Shown here: piece after piece, positions 55,043-63,245 of the stretch
Layout: every line of letters starts with the position of its first letter
Position numbering within the stretch: the first letter of the stretch is position 1
NCBI GenBank assembly: GCA_023703675.1
Contig: CP097974.1
Coordinates: forward strand, 597,288-661,287
Length of the DNA: 64,000 nucleotides
Reading direction: 5' to 3'
Source of the DNA: SAR86 cluster bacterium
GTDB lineage: Bacteria; Pseudomonadota; Gammaproteobacteria; Magnimaribacterales; AG-339-G14
Program-made: the position numbers and the translations under genes
Notes under the pieces: model-generated
The model's input: the letters and a program-made list of their open reading frames with translations, nothing else
Told to the model about the DNA's origin: nothing
Databases searched by the model: none

Positions 55043-55526
55043 TTAAATAACCGTCGATGATCTTAGAACAACCTGATTTACTAACTGTGCGCTTATAGGT
55101 TGTTTGACATTAAATGCTGCAAATTCTTCAGCAGCTGCGTCTTGAGCCTTTCCCATAGCCTCAAAACTTTCAAAACCCATTTGATATAAATATTGCCCTG
55201 CGTATCTTCCACCAAAAGATTGTAAAAGCCTGACTTTAGCACCGTATTTTTCATGAATTTCCATTGCCTCTTTACAAGACTTTAAGAATTGACCGGTCTT
55301 TCCTTGTTCCAGAATTGGCTGCCATGCAGTAGAAATACTTATTTCACCTTGAGTTTCAGCTCCTTTTTCAAAACCTGGAACTTCCACTAACTCCGAATTA
55401 TCAATGGCTACTCCAGACCATCCAGTGATTACCTTGTAATAGTAAGCCTGCATGTCTGCATCGGTCATAATAGTATTCATCGCTTCGCCATACTTGGTCC
55501 AATTTTCAAAAAAATTAATTGAATAA
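55043..55526 (-). pseudogene. 5'-truncated copy of the 211-residue gene at 55594-56229
   Basis: The frame carries the same 145 C-terminal residues as the downstream intact gene, plus a short stretch before (NLELYSINFFENW), where the sequence switches into tRNA-Arg. A TAG closes the frame upstream, and it lacks the first ~55 codons, a start context and a promoter. An internal Met (MNTIMTDADM) with no clear ribosome site is the only start. It is a by-product of the tandem duplication. Confidence 0.82.
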
Positions 55527-55527
55527 A

Positions 55528-55558
55528 GCTCTAGGTTCGATTCCTAGCAGGGGCACCA
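55528..55558 (+). other. 3' half of tRNA-Arg left by the duplication
   Basis: The 31 bases duplicate the T-arm, 3' acceptor strand and CCA of the tRNA gene at 54932-55007. No 5' half is present, so it cannot make a tRNA. It marks the start of unit 2 of the 551-bp repeat. Confidence 0.88.
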
Positions 55559-55593
55559 AAAAGCCCTGATACATAGGGCTCTTTAATTGAAGA

Positions 55594-56229
55594 TTAAATA
55601 ACCGTCGATGATCTTAGAACAACCTGATTTACTAACTGTGCGCTTATAGGTTGTTTGACATTAAATGCTGCAAATTCTTCAGCAGCTGCGTCTTGAGCCT
55701 TTCCCATAGCCTCAAAACTTTCAAAACCCATTTGATATAAATATTGCCCTGCGTATCTTCCACCAAAAGATTGTAAAAGCCTGACTTTAGCACCGTATTT
55801 TTCATGAATTTCCATTGCCTCTTTACAAGACTTTAAGAATTGACCGGTCTTTCCTTGTTCCAGAATTGGCTGCCATGCAGTAGAAATACTTATTTCACCT
55901 TGAGTTTCAGCTCCTTTTTCAAAACCTGGAACTTCCACTAACTCCGAATTATCAATGGCTACTCCAGACCATCCAGTGATTACCTTGTAATAGTAAGCCT
56001 GCATGTCTGCATCGGTCATAATAGTATTCATCGCTTCGCCATACTTGGTCCAATTTTCAAAAAAATTAATTGAATAAACTTCTATAGTTTCAGTTCCAGA
56101 GTGACTTACTCTGACAACTGTATTTATGCCCTTAGAATTCATTAATTCTGCACCTTCTCTAATCATTGAATTAAATTCTTCGGTTTTACCTTCTCTAGCG
56201 GTAGAAGTTTGTACTCTTAAAATTGCCAT
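55594..56229 (-). CDS. Hypothetical protein, two-module (dimeric alpha/beta-barrel-like)
   Basis: This 211-residue cytosolic protein is not assigned to a family. Its start AILRVQTSTAREGKTEEF followed by IREGAEL resembles one ferredoxin-like ABM-type module; a second similar module begins about residue 105 (STAWQPILEQGKTGQFLKSC). The motif WTKYGEAMN also occurs, as WTKYFETMN, in the exported protein encoded divergently at 56362. ATG 56229 is preceded by AAGGAG; the longer frame from 56295 is rejected. Its downstream end carries the duplicated hairpin. Confidence 0.7.
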   Translation of the reverse strand: MAILRVQTSTAREGKTEEFNSMIREGAELMNSKGINTVVRVSHSGTETIEVYSINFFENWTKYGEAMNTIMTDADMQAYYYKVITGWSGVAIDNSELVEVPGFEKGAETQGEISISTAWQPILEQGKTGQFLKSCKEAMEIHEKYGAKVRLLQSFGGRYAGQYLYQMGFESFEAMGKAQDAAAEEFAAFNVKQPISAQLVNQVVLRSSTVI

Positions 56230-56361
56230 ACTTAATCTCCTTATTAATTTATTAATATCAATAAATAATATGTCAAAGAAAAAATTTAATTTCAATTAAA
56301 TTTTTTATTGAATTTTAATTTATACTTTATTGACCAACATTTTAAATACTAAGGAGAGTAT

Positions 56362-57060
56362 ATGAAAAAATTAATATTACTAACTGCAATATTGTTTGCA
56401 AGTTATTCGTTTTCTGCAGATGGTCCTTTTTTAGGATTATTTGGAATTAAAACGGACAATCCAGCTGCTGTAGTTGCTGCAACTGACGTCTTAAACAAAG
56501 ATTGTAAAAATCCTGAAGGGGTAACAGTAACATTGGTTGCAGAAGCTTTTAATGGTTCAGAGCCTACAACTCACACCTATCTAGTAGGTTTTCCAAATAA
56601 TGCGGCTTACGTTGAGTGGAATAATCAAATTCTTACTTGTCCCGGTTGGACAAAATACTTTGAAACCATGAACCCAATCTCTGAGGAAACTGTTTCAGCT
56701 TTGGCTTTTCCACTAGCTGGTGGAGGAGATGCGACTAAAGATACTGTTTTTGTGAACTTTTTTGCAAATGTCTCAAGACCAGATAAATTTTTTCCAGCTT
56801 ACGAAGACTTAATGGAAGTAGCTTCAACTGATGGTTCGTGTCCAGGTTCTTGGGGTTTATTCGCTATTGGCCCAGGAGTAACTCCGGATCAATTTGGAAC
56901 TCACATAGCTTTCTGTGGTTATCCAGATCTTGCGACCTATATGGAGCAAGCACAAGTTAGAGTGCCTACAAAAGCATTTCAAAGGTTTATAAGAAAAACT
57001 TTTAGAATTTCAGAAAATAAAGGAGTAACAAATAGTTTTGTTGTAAAAAGATACGACTAA
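56362..57060 (+). CDS. Exported hypothetical protein, two-module
   Basis: This 232-residue protein has a signal peptide (residues 1-19, ending YSFSA). The mature part has two halves: one with CKNPEGVTVTLV and CPGWTKYFETMN, the second with FFANVSRPDKFFPAYEDLM and THIAFCGYPDLATYMEQAQ. The layout parallels the cytosolic protein at 55594-56229, so they may be distant homologues. Four Cys suggest disulfides. AAGGAGAG precedes the ATG, and a strong terminator follows. Function is unknown. Confidence 0.72.
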   Translation: MKKLILLTAILFASYSFSADGPFLGLFGIKTDNPAAVVAATDVLNKDCKNPEGVTVTLVAEAFNGSEPTTHTYLVGFPNNAAYVEWNNQILTCPGWTKYFETMNPISEETVSALAFPLAGGGDATKDTVFVNFFANVSRPDKFFPAYEDLMEVASTDGSCPGSWGLFAIGPGVTPDQFGTHIAFCGYPDLATYMEQAQVRVPTKAFQRFIRKTFRISENKGVTNSFVVKRYD

Positions 57061-57070
57061 TATCTTACTC

Positions 57071-57104
57071 AAAAAAAAGGGCTACAATTTGTAGCCCTTT
57101 TTTA
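57071..57104. terminator. Bidirectional Rho-independent terminator
   Basis: The stem AAAAAGGGCTACAA pairs with TTGTAGCCCTTTTT around a very short AT loop, with A-run before and T-run after. It separates the convergent gene ends at 57060 (+) and 57117 (-, metY). Confidence 0.9.
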
Positions 57105-57116
57105 ATTAACTTTAGA

Positions 57117-58415
57117 TTAACTCGCCTTGTCTAGCGCTTGTGTAATATCAGCAATAATGTCGTCAACATGTTCAATACCTATAGACAATCTTACATAACC
57201 AGGAGTTACTCCAGCAGATAATTGCTCTTCTGGAGACAGCTGACTATGTGTTGTAGTTGCTGGATGAATAGCCAAAGATCTGGCATCTCCAATATTCGCG
57301 ACGTGATACAAAAGCTCCAAAGAATCTATGAATTTACTACCGGCTTCTTTGCCGCCTGGAAGTTCGAAACCTATTAAAGCTCCGTACCCCCCTGTCATGT
57401 ACTTGTCAGCTTTTTCTTTAAGAGAACCCTCTGCAATTCCAGGATAGGTCACAGAATGCACTCTATTGTCCTTGTCTAAAAATTCAGCAACTGCCTGAGC
57501 ATTTTTGGCATGCTCACGCATTCTTAAAGGCAAAGTTTCAAGTCCTTGAATAAAATGAAATGCACTTTGAGGACTCATGGCGCCACCTAAATCTCTCAAA
57601 AGAGTTGTTCTTAATTTCATGATATAAGCAATTGGACCCATAGGTTTAATTGCTTCATCCCAAACAATACCGTTATAACAAGGGTCGGGAGTATTCATGG
57701 CTGGTTGTCTATCCGCACCTGCTTTGCCCCAGTCAAAATTTCCGCCATCGATTATAGCTCCACCGATAGTGGTTCCGTGACCGCCAATATATTTTGTAGT
57801 CGAATAAGTAGTTACAGCCGCTCCATGATCGAATGGACGACATAAAATTGGTGCGGCAGTATTATCTACTATCAAAGGAATCCCATGTTTCCTACCTATT
57901 TCAGCAATTTCTCCTATCGGAAATACCTCAAGCTTAGGATTTGGTAAAGTTTCTCCAAAGTAAGCTCTTGTTTTTTCGTCGGTAGCCTTTTCAAAATTTG
58001 ACGGATCGGTGGGATCAACAAATCTTACTTCGATTCCCATTTCTCTCATGTTATTTTTGAATTGATTGTAAGTACCGCCATATAGATGTGAGGAAGAAAC
58101 TATATTGTCGCCAACTCTAGCTAAATTTTGAATTGAATAAGCTGATGCTGTTTGTCCTGATGCAACTGCAAGTCCTGCCGCACCTCCATCCAGGGCAGCT
58201 AGTCTTTCTTCTAACACAGCTGTAGTAGGATTCATTATTCTGGTGTAGATATTTCCTAATTCAGCCAATGCAAATAAGCTCGCTGCGTGCTCAGTATTAT
58301 TAAATTGAAAACTAGTTGTTTGATGAATAGGTACTGCTACTGAACCAGTTGATTCATCTGCTCGCCAACCACTATGCAAAGCGATTGTTTCTACGTTTTT
58401 TCCTTCATATGCCAT
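57117..58415 (-). CDS. metY: O-acetylhomoserine sulfhydrylase (aminocarboxypropyltransferase)
   Basis: MetY makes homocysteine from O-acetylhomoserine and sulfide, a direct route to methionine. The 432-residue length and the start ETIALHSGWRADESTGSVAVPIHQTTSF, shown in part (ALHSGWRADESTGSVAV), match MetY rather than MetB. PLP Lys208 is in YSTTKYIGGHGT. Other markers are ASGQTASAYSI, SSSHLYGGTYNQF and the large insertion before PMGPIAYIMKLR. It is transcribed from a promoter through a SAM-II riboswitch and terminator (58430-58563), so it is repressed when SAM is high. GGAGAA precedes the ATG. Confidence 0.95.
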   Translation of the reverse strand: MAYEGKNVETIALHSGWRADESTGSVAVPIHQTTSFQFNNTEHAASLFALAELGNIYTRIMNPTTAVLEERLAALDGGAAGLAVASGQTASAYSIQNLARVGDNIVSSSHLYGGTYNQFKNNMREMGIEVRFVDPTDPSNFEKATDEKTRAYFGETLPNPKLEVFPIGEIAEIGRKHGIPLIVDNTAAPILCRPFDHGAAVTTYSTTKYIGGHGTTIGGAIIDGGNFDWGKAGADRQPAMNTPDPCYNGIVWDEAIKPMGPIAYIMKLRTTLLRDLGGAMSPQSAFHFIQGLETLPLRMREHAKNAQAVAEFLDKDNRVHSVTYPGIAEGSLKEKADKYMTGGYGALIGFELPGGKEAGSKFIDSLELLYHVANIGDARSLAIHPATTTHSQLSPEEQLSAGVTPGYVRLSIGIEHVDDIIADITQALDKAS

Positions 58416-58429
58416 ATTATTTCTCCATT

Positions 58430-58464
58430 AAAAAAAAATCTGCTCGCAAGATGCTAAACAGATT
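58430..58464 (-). terminator. Riboswitch expression-platform terminator of metY
   Basis: On the minus strand AATCTG (58459-58464) pairs with CAGATT (58437-58442) around an inner GCA-TCT-TGC stem-loop, followed by a run of nine or so T (58429-58438). The 5' arm overlaps TGTTTAGCA (58452-58460), which can instead pair with TGCTAAACA of the aptamer. That pairing would prevent terminator formation. Confidence 0.78.
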
Positions 58465-58473
58465 CCTAAAAAT

Positions 58474-58530
58474 TCATGTTTAGCAATTTTTATATAGCGT
58501 TTGCAAGTCCGATTAAATCAACGCTTAGGG
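58474..58530 (-). promoter_or_regulatory. SAM-II riboswitch aptamer
   Basis: The minus strand carries the compact SAM-II fold. P1 is AAGCGT (58521-58526) with ACGCT (58496-58500). The loop GATTTAA and the TTGCAA before the P1 3' strand are as in the founding SAM-II/metA motif, and the 3' pseudoknot strand TTGCTAAAC (58478-58486) is preceded by TATATAAAAA. The match to the crystallised marine SAM-II sequence is strong by memory. SAM binding locks the pseudoknot, freeing the terminator and stopping metY transcription. Confidence 0.87.
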
Positions 58531-58534
58531 GCAT

Positions 58535-58563
58535 ATATAACCAAAATAATTTATAATTATCAA
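58535..58563 (-). promoter_or_regulatory. Predicted sigma70 promoter of metY
   Basis: On the minus strand TTGATA (58558-58563) and TTATAT (58535-58540) are separated by 17 nt, close to sigma70 consensus. A start about seven bases after the -10 would fall just before the aptamer, which supports the call. The divergent gene starts at 58572, so its own promoter overlaps this zone. Confidence 0.55.
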
Positions 58564-58571
58564 CCCAAATT

Positions 58572-59432
58572 ATGAAAAATTACGAACAAATAAAAACAAT
58601 TGAAAAAAATAGTTCTTTAATAATTCAACTATCGAGACCTAAAAAATTAAATACTTTCACCGAAACAATGATGAGAGAGATCATTGATGCTCTAGACTGG
58701 GCTGAACAAAATAATCAAATTAGATCAATTATTTTTACAGGAGATGGAGATAAATTTTGTGCCGGAGCAGATCTATCTTCAGGAGAAGATTCTTTTGATT
58801 GGACTGAAAAGAAAAAGTCTGAAAAAAAAGTTGTAAGAGACGCTGGAGGTGTTTTAACTCTCAGACTTTTCAAATCAAAAAAGCCCCTTATTGCAGCAAT
58901 TAATGGAGATGCTGTAGGAATCGGTGCAACTATGTTACTTCCAATGGACGTAAGAATTGCATCTGAAGAAGCAAGATTTGGTTTTGTGTTTGCAAAACGC
59001 GGAATAGTTCCAGAAGCTGCTTCAAGCTGGTTTTTGCCAAGACTGGTGGGCATTGATAATGCTTTAAAACTTTGTTACTCGGGCAAAGTAATTAATGCTA
59101 ACGAAGCTAAAGAAATCAAACTTATTTCTGAAGTAACCTCAAGAGAAACTCTAATCTCGAGAGCTTTAGAATTAAGTGAAGAATTTACAGCTAAAACTTC
59201 TTCAATTTCCATCGCGCTTACAAGACAAATGATGTGGCGAATGTTGGGTGCTGATCATCCTATGGAAGCTCATAAAATTGATTCAAGAGCAGTTTATGCG
59301 CTTGGAAAATCGGGTGAGGCATCTGAAGGAATAAAATCTTTTTTTGAAAAGCGCTCCCCTAATTTTCCTGGGAAATTGACAGAAGATTTGCCAGATTTTT
59401 ATCCTTGGTGGGATGAAAAAAAATTTGAATAG
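58572..59432 (+). CDS. Enoyl-CoA hydratase/isomerase (crotonase family)
   Basis: This 286-residue crotonase has FCAGADLSSG and AINGDAVGIGATMLLPMDVRIA as oxyanion segments, and FAKRGIVPEAASSWFLPRLVG, where Glu in PEAASS matches a catalytic Glu position. An insertion (SSGEDSFDWTEKKKSEKK) is charged and longer than in FadB-type hydratases. It is first of an operon with carboxylase beta (2 nt downstream) and aldehyde dehydrogenase. Confidence 0.9.
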   Translation: MKNYEQIKTIEKNSSLIIQLSRPKKLNTFTETMMREIIDALDWAEQNNQIRSIIFTGDGDKFCAGADLSSGEDSFDWTEKKKSEKKVVRDAGGVLTLRLFKSKKPLIAAINGDAVGIGATMLLPMDVRIASEEARFGFVFAKRGIVPEAASSWFLPRLVGIDNALKLCYSGKVINANEAKEIKLISEVTSRETLISRALELSEEFTAKTSSISIALTRQMMWRMLGADHPMEAHKIDSRAVYALGKSGEASEGIKSFFEKRSPNFPGKLTEDLPDFYPWWDEKKFE

Positions 59433-59434
59433 TT

Positions 59435-60976
59435 ATGTCTTGGAAAAAAGAAATTAAAGAAATCTCTTTGAGAAAAAAACTTGCTTTAGGTCAAGGAGGT
59501 AAAGAAGCCATAGATCTTCAGCATGCAAAAGGTAGACTAACTTTAAGAGAGAGAATCAACCTACTTTTAGATGACAATAGTTTTGAGGAGGTCGGAAAAA
59601 TTTCAGGTGGAATTGAGCATAAAGACGATGGATCTATTGAATCCTTCACTCCAGCTAATTTTATTTTAGGTTTTGGTGAGATTGATAAGAAAAAAGTCGT
59701 GATAGGTGGAGAGGATTTCACTGTTAAAGGAGGCTCTCCTAATGCTGCTGGAAATAGAAAAAGTGTATACACTGAAGAATTAGCTGTTCAGTATATGTTT
59801 CCTTTAATTCGCTTACATGAAGGCGGTGGTGGTTCTGTTGCAGGTCCATCGAAAGAAAAAAAAGGATATGGTGGTGACCCAGTATTTTCTAGATCGAGAT
59901 TCAAGGCAGTTGCAACGAGTTTAAAAGTAATTCCTGTAATAAGCGCTGCTTTAGGTCCAGTGGCAGGATTGCCAGCATCAAGATTTGTCGCATCTCATTT
60001 TAGAGTTATGACAAAAAAAACAGCACAGATACTAGTAGCAGGTCCAGCCGTTGTTTCGAGGGCTTTTGGAAAAGAATTTACGAAAGAAGAACTAGGAGGG
60101 TCGGAAATTCATAAAATTAACGGCGTTGTAGATAATGTTGCTGACGACGAAAAAGACGCATTTAAACAAATTAAAAAATTTCTTTCTTATATGCCACAAA
60201 ATATTTATGAAATTCCAAAAAGAATTGATTGTTCGGATCCAATAGATAGAGGTGAAAAAGAATTGGAATCTATTATTCCCAAAGATAGAAAAAAAACCTA
60301 TGACATGAGAGCAATCATTAGATTGGTTTCTGACAACAATGACTTTTTTGAAATGACTAATTTTTATGGTAGGGGAATAATTACTGGTTTTATCAGAATA
60401 AATGGCTATTCAGCAGGGATCTTTGCAAATGACAGTAATTTTTATGCTGGTTCCATGACGGCTGATAATGCAAAAAAAACTTCAAGATTTATAAAGCTAT
60501 GCGATCAGTTCAATATACCAATCATCTCTTTTGTCGACGAGCCTGGATTTTTAATCGGCCCAGATGCAGAAAAAAACGCAACTATCTTGCATGGAACCGA
60601 AGCAGTTTTAGCGGCAGTTGATTCAACGATTCCTTGGTGTTCAGTGTTAATAAGAAAATCTTTTGGAGTAGGTTCAGCTGCGCACTTTGGACCAGAAAGT
60701 TATGTTCTAGCATGGCCCTCTTCTGAGGCCGGACCTCTTCCATTGGAAGGAGGTATTGCAATTGCCTTTGGTAAAGAAATATCTCAAGCCGAAGATCCCG
60801 AGGCAAAACGCAAAGAAATTGAAGAGAGACTTGCAAAATCTCAAAGTCCTTTTCCAAGAGCCGAAGCTTTTTCTGTTCATGAAATTATTGACCCGAAAGA
60901 AACAAGAAAGTATCTTTGTTCTTGGATTGATAAAGTGCAAACAAATTTATTAACAAAAATTCATAATCCAATGTGA
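59435..60976 (+). CDS. Acyl-CoA carboxylase beta (carboxyltransferase) subunit
   Basis: This 513-residue carboxyltransferase belongs to the biotin-dependent propionyl/acetyl-CoA type. N-terminal KGRLTLRERINLLLDDNSFEE, GGSVAGPSKEKKGYGG-region, and C-terminal FGVGSAAHFGPE with IEERLAKSQSPFPRAEAFSVHEIIDP (shown in part) fit PccB/AccD5-like subunits. It transfers carboxyl from biotin to acyl-CoA. The needed biotin carboxylase/biotin carrier alpha subunit is not in this window, unlike the usual operon. Confidence 0.92.
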   Translation: MSWKKEIKEISLRKKLALGQGGKEAIDLQHAKGRLTLRERINLLLDDNSFEEVGKISGGIEHKDDGSIESFTPANFILGFGEIDKKKVVIGGEDFTVKGGSPNAAGNRKSVYTEELAVQYMFPLIRLHEGGGGSVAGPSKEKKGYGGDPVFSRSRFKAVATSLKVIPVISAALGPVAGLPASRFVASHFRVMTKKTAQILVAGPAVVSRAFGKEFTKEELGGSEIHKINGVVDNVADDEKDAFKQIKKFLSYMPQNIYEIPKRIDCSDPIDRGEKELESIIPKDRKKTYDMRAIIRLVSDNNDFFEMTNFYGRGIITGFIRINGYSAGIFANDSNFYAGSMTADNAKKTSRFIKLCDQFNIPIISFVDEPGFLIGPDAEKNATILHGTEAVLAAVDSTIPWCSVLIRKSFGVGSAAHFGPESYVLAWPSSEAGPLPLEGGIAIAFGKEISQAEDPEAKRKEIEERLAKSQSPFPRAEAFSVHEIIDPKETRKYLCSWIDKVQTNLLTKIHNPM

Positions 60977-60983
60977 GGTAAAG

Positions 60984-62423
60984 ATGAAAAATTATGAAAA
61001 ATTTTATATTAATGGTGAATGGGTAGATCCAATTGACGGATTAAATCTTTTGGACGTAATAAATCCAACTACTGAAGAAGCCATTTGCAAAATTGCAATG
61101 GGTGGCGAGAAAGACGTAGATGCTGCAGTAAAAGCTGCTCAAGAGGCTTTTGTTTCTTTTAGTCAGACTTCGCCTGAAGAAAGATTAGTGCTTTTAGAAA
61201 AAATTGTTGCGCTTTACATGGAGAGAACCGATGAAATCGCTGAAGCAATTTCCAAAGAAATGGGTGCTCCAATTACCCTCTCTAAAAATGCGCAAGCCGC
61301 TTCAGGAATAGGTCATTTGGCAACTGCTGTGGCGACATTAAAAAACTATAATTTTGAAGAAATGATGGGTTCAACTTTAATAAGAAAAGAACCTATTGGA
61401 GTGGTTGGTATGATCACTCCTTGGAATTGGCCAATTAATCAAATCACATGCAAAGTTGGTCCAGCTCTAGCAGCCGGATGCACTATGGTTTTAAAACCTA
61501 CAGAAATTGCGCCAGTGAATGCAATGATACTTGCAGAAATCATACATGAAGCGGGAGTTCCTAAAGGGGTTTTTAATTTAGTAAATGGTGACGGCCCTAC
61601 CGTAGGTGAAGCTATGTCGGCTCATTCGGGTATAGATATGATGTCATTTACTGGTTCAACAAGAGCAGGGATTGCAGTTGCCAAAGGCTCTGCTGACACT
61701 GTGAAAAGAGTTCATCAAGAGCTTGGAGGTAAATCAGCAAATATTATTCTTGACGATGCTGATTTCACTGAAGCAGTTAAAAGAGGAACAAAACATATGT
61801 TTACCAACACCGGTCAATCTTGTAATGCTCCATCGAGAATGTTGGTTCCAGCCTCTAGACAAGATGAAGCAAAACAGGCCGCAAAAGAAGTTGCTGAAAA
61901 GACAGTTGTGGGAGATCCCTCCTCAGATGGAACTACTATGGGGCCTGTAGTTAGTGATGTTCAATTCAATAAAATACAAGGTCTTATCGAAAAAGGCATT
62001 GAAGAAGGTGCTGAATTAGTTGTTGGAGGACCAGGAAAACCTGATGATCTCAATCAAGGTTATTTTGTTAAACCGACTGTGTTTGCCAATGTTACAAACG
62101 ATATGACAATTGCTAGAGAAGAAATCTTTGGACCGGTTCTTTGTATCCTTCCATTTGAAGACGAAGATGACGCAGTCAGAATTGCGAACGATACTCTTTA
62201 TGGACTATCAGGCTATGTTTCCTCTTCAGATCCAGATCATGCTCTAGAAGTGGCAAGAAAAATAAGGAGTGGAAATGTGCATATTAATAACGCTCCAACT
62301 GGAATAAATGATCCGTTTGGTGGATTCAAACAATCAGGTAACGGAAGAGAGTGGGGAATATTCGGTTTCGAAGAATTTCTAGAAATTAAGGCCGTAATGG
62401 GTTACGCACAAGCAAAAAAATAG
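60984..62423 (+). CDS. NAD(P)-dependent aldehyde dehydrogenase
   Basis: This 479-residue ALDH oxidises an aldehyde to the acid. Catalytic Cys280 is in NTGQSCNAPSR, general base Glu246 in HQELGGKSA, Asn148 in TPWNWP and the NAD loop in FTGSTRAGIAV; GPVLCILPF and FGGFKQSGNGRE near the end agree. Substrate type is not readable, with the group of 2-carbon to long-chain aldehydes equally likely. GAGGTAAAG precedes the ATG, and a glycosyltransferase gene follows after 6 nt. Confidence 0.94.
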   Translation: MKNYEKFYINGEWVDPIDGLNLLDVINPTTEEAICKIAMGGEKDVDAAVKAAQEAFVSFSQTSPEERLVLLEKIVALYMERTDEIAEAISKEMGAPITLSKNAQAASGIGHLATAVATLKNYNFEEMMGSTLIRKEPIGVVGMITPWNWPINQITCKVGPALAAGCTMVLKPTEIAPVNAMILAEIIHEAGVPKGVFNLVNGDGPTVGEAMSAHSGIDMMSFTGSTRAGIAVAKGSADTVKRVHQELGGKSANIILDDADFTEAVKRGTKHMFTNTGQSCNAPSRMLVPASRQDEAKQAAKEVAEKTVVGDPSSDGTTMGPVVSDVQFNKIQGLIEKGIEEGAELVVGGPGKPDDLNQGYFVKPTVFANVTNDMTIAREEIFGPVLCILPFEDEDDAVRIANDTLYGLSGYVSSSDPDHALEVARKIRSGNVHINNAPTGINDPFGGFKQSGNGREWGIFGFEEFLEIKAVMGYAQAKK

Positions 62424-62429
62424 TGCTTA

Positions 62430-63245
62430 ATGAGTCAAAGCAACAAAGTTTCTACGCTTTGGCTCAAAGGTAGAATAAGAAAAATAGATCACGTTTGCTT
62501 GGCCTCAATGGTAGCAAACAATCTAGACGTTTCTTTATACTGTTATGATGAATTATCTAATGTTCCCGATGGAATAAAATTAAAAGACGCTAATGAGATT
62601 CTTGACATATCTCTTCTTGAGCGCCTACAGTGCATAAAGAAAAAAGAAAATAATCCCTCTCAACCAATCGCAAACTTTAGCGATTTTTTTAGAATCTTTT
62701 TACAGAAATTTGAAAAAGGGCTGTGGTTGGATACAGATGTTTTTATTTTTAAGCCATTTACCTATGATACTGACAGAGTTTTTTTTGGATACGAAGGTAA
62801 AGGCAGAATTGGCTCTCCAGTTTTTTATCTCCCCAAAGATCATCCAATAATTTCAGAATACGAAAATTTAATTCAACAAGACACATTATTGCCAAATTGG
62901 TTGGGTTTTGTGAGAGGGAAAGTAAGACCATTCTGGTGGAATTTGATTGGACAAGAATTCTCTCCCCCAGATTTGGGAATAACAATTTATGGAAACGATG
63001 GTTTTACGAGACTAGCCAAACGACATAACTGTTTTAAAGAGGCCCAAAAAAAAGAATCTTTTTACAATTGGATTGGCGACGAAACAAATAAACTGTTCAC
63101 AAAAAATGATTTTAGTCACTTTTTAAAAAACTCTAATTGTCTTGGGATCCACATTCACAGAAAACATTGGGAGAATCTTCCAGTAAATAAAGATAGTTTT
63201 TGGGAATGGGCGCTTAAAAAGTATGGAGAAAAAATTGAATATTAG
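62430..63245 (+). CDS. Glycosyltransferase with DxD motif (capsule-type)
   Basis: This 271-residue protein has FSDFFRIFLQKFEKGLWLDTDVF, shown in part (SDFFRIF and GLWLDTDVF): the DxD nucleotide-sugar/metal motif following an aromatic donor helix, as in GT32/alpha-1,4-glycosyltransferase and capsular polysaccharide synthesis proteins. The C-terminal NCLGIHIHRKHWEN segment fits that group. No signal peptide or TM, so it is cytosolic. Its 3' end overlaps the Wzi gene by 23 nt, so a surface-polysaccharide role is likely. Confidence 0.8.
   Translation: MSQSNKVSTLWLKGRIRKIDHVCLASMVANNLDVSLYCYDELSNVPDGIKLKDANEILDISLLERLQCIKKKENNPSQPIANFSDFFRIFLQKFEKGLWLDTDVFIFKPFTYDTDRVFFGYEGKGRIGSPVFYLPKDHPIISEYENLIQQDTLLPNWLGFVRGKVRPFWWNLIGQEFSPPDLGITIYGNDGFTRLAKRHNCFKEAQKKESFYNWIGDETNKLFTKNDFSHFLKNSNCLGIHIHRKHWENLPVNKDSFWEWALKKYGEKIEY

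Larger units (their letters stand above)
54977..56078. repeat. 551-bp tandem direct duplication
   Basis: Unit 1 (54977-55527) and unit 2 (55528-56078) appear identical as far as I compared them. Each unit runs from inside the T-arm of tRNA-Arg, over its CCA end and the hairpin downstream, through the last 145 codons and a few more of the minus-strand gene ending at 55594. The breakpoints share only one base (A). The lack of visible divergence means a recent event or an assembly error. Confidence 0.9.

Noticed and set aside
55528..55558. tRNA 3' half as an integration (attR-like) site of a mobile element
   Set aside because: The repeat unit holds no integrase or foreign gene; it is a simple 551-bp tandem duplication of local sequence.
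56230..56295. Longer N-terminus of the 211-residue gene
   Set aside because: AAGGAG lies before ATG 56229, and the added residues come from AT-rich leader sequence.
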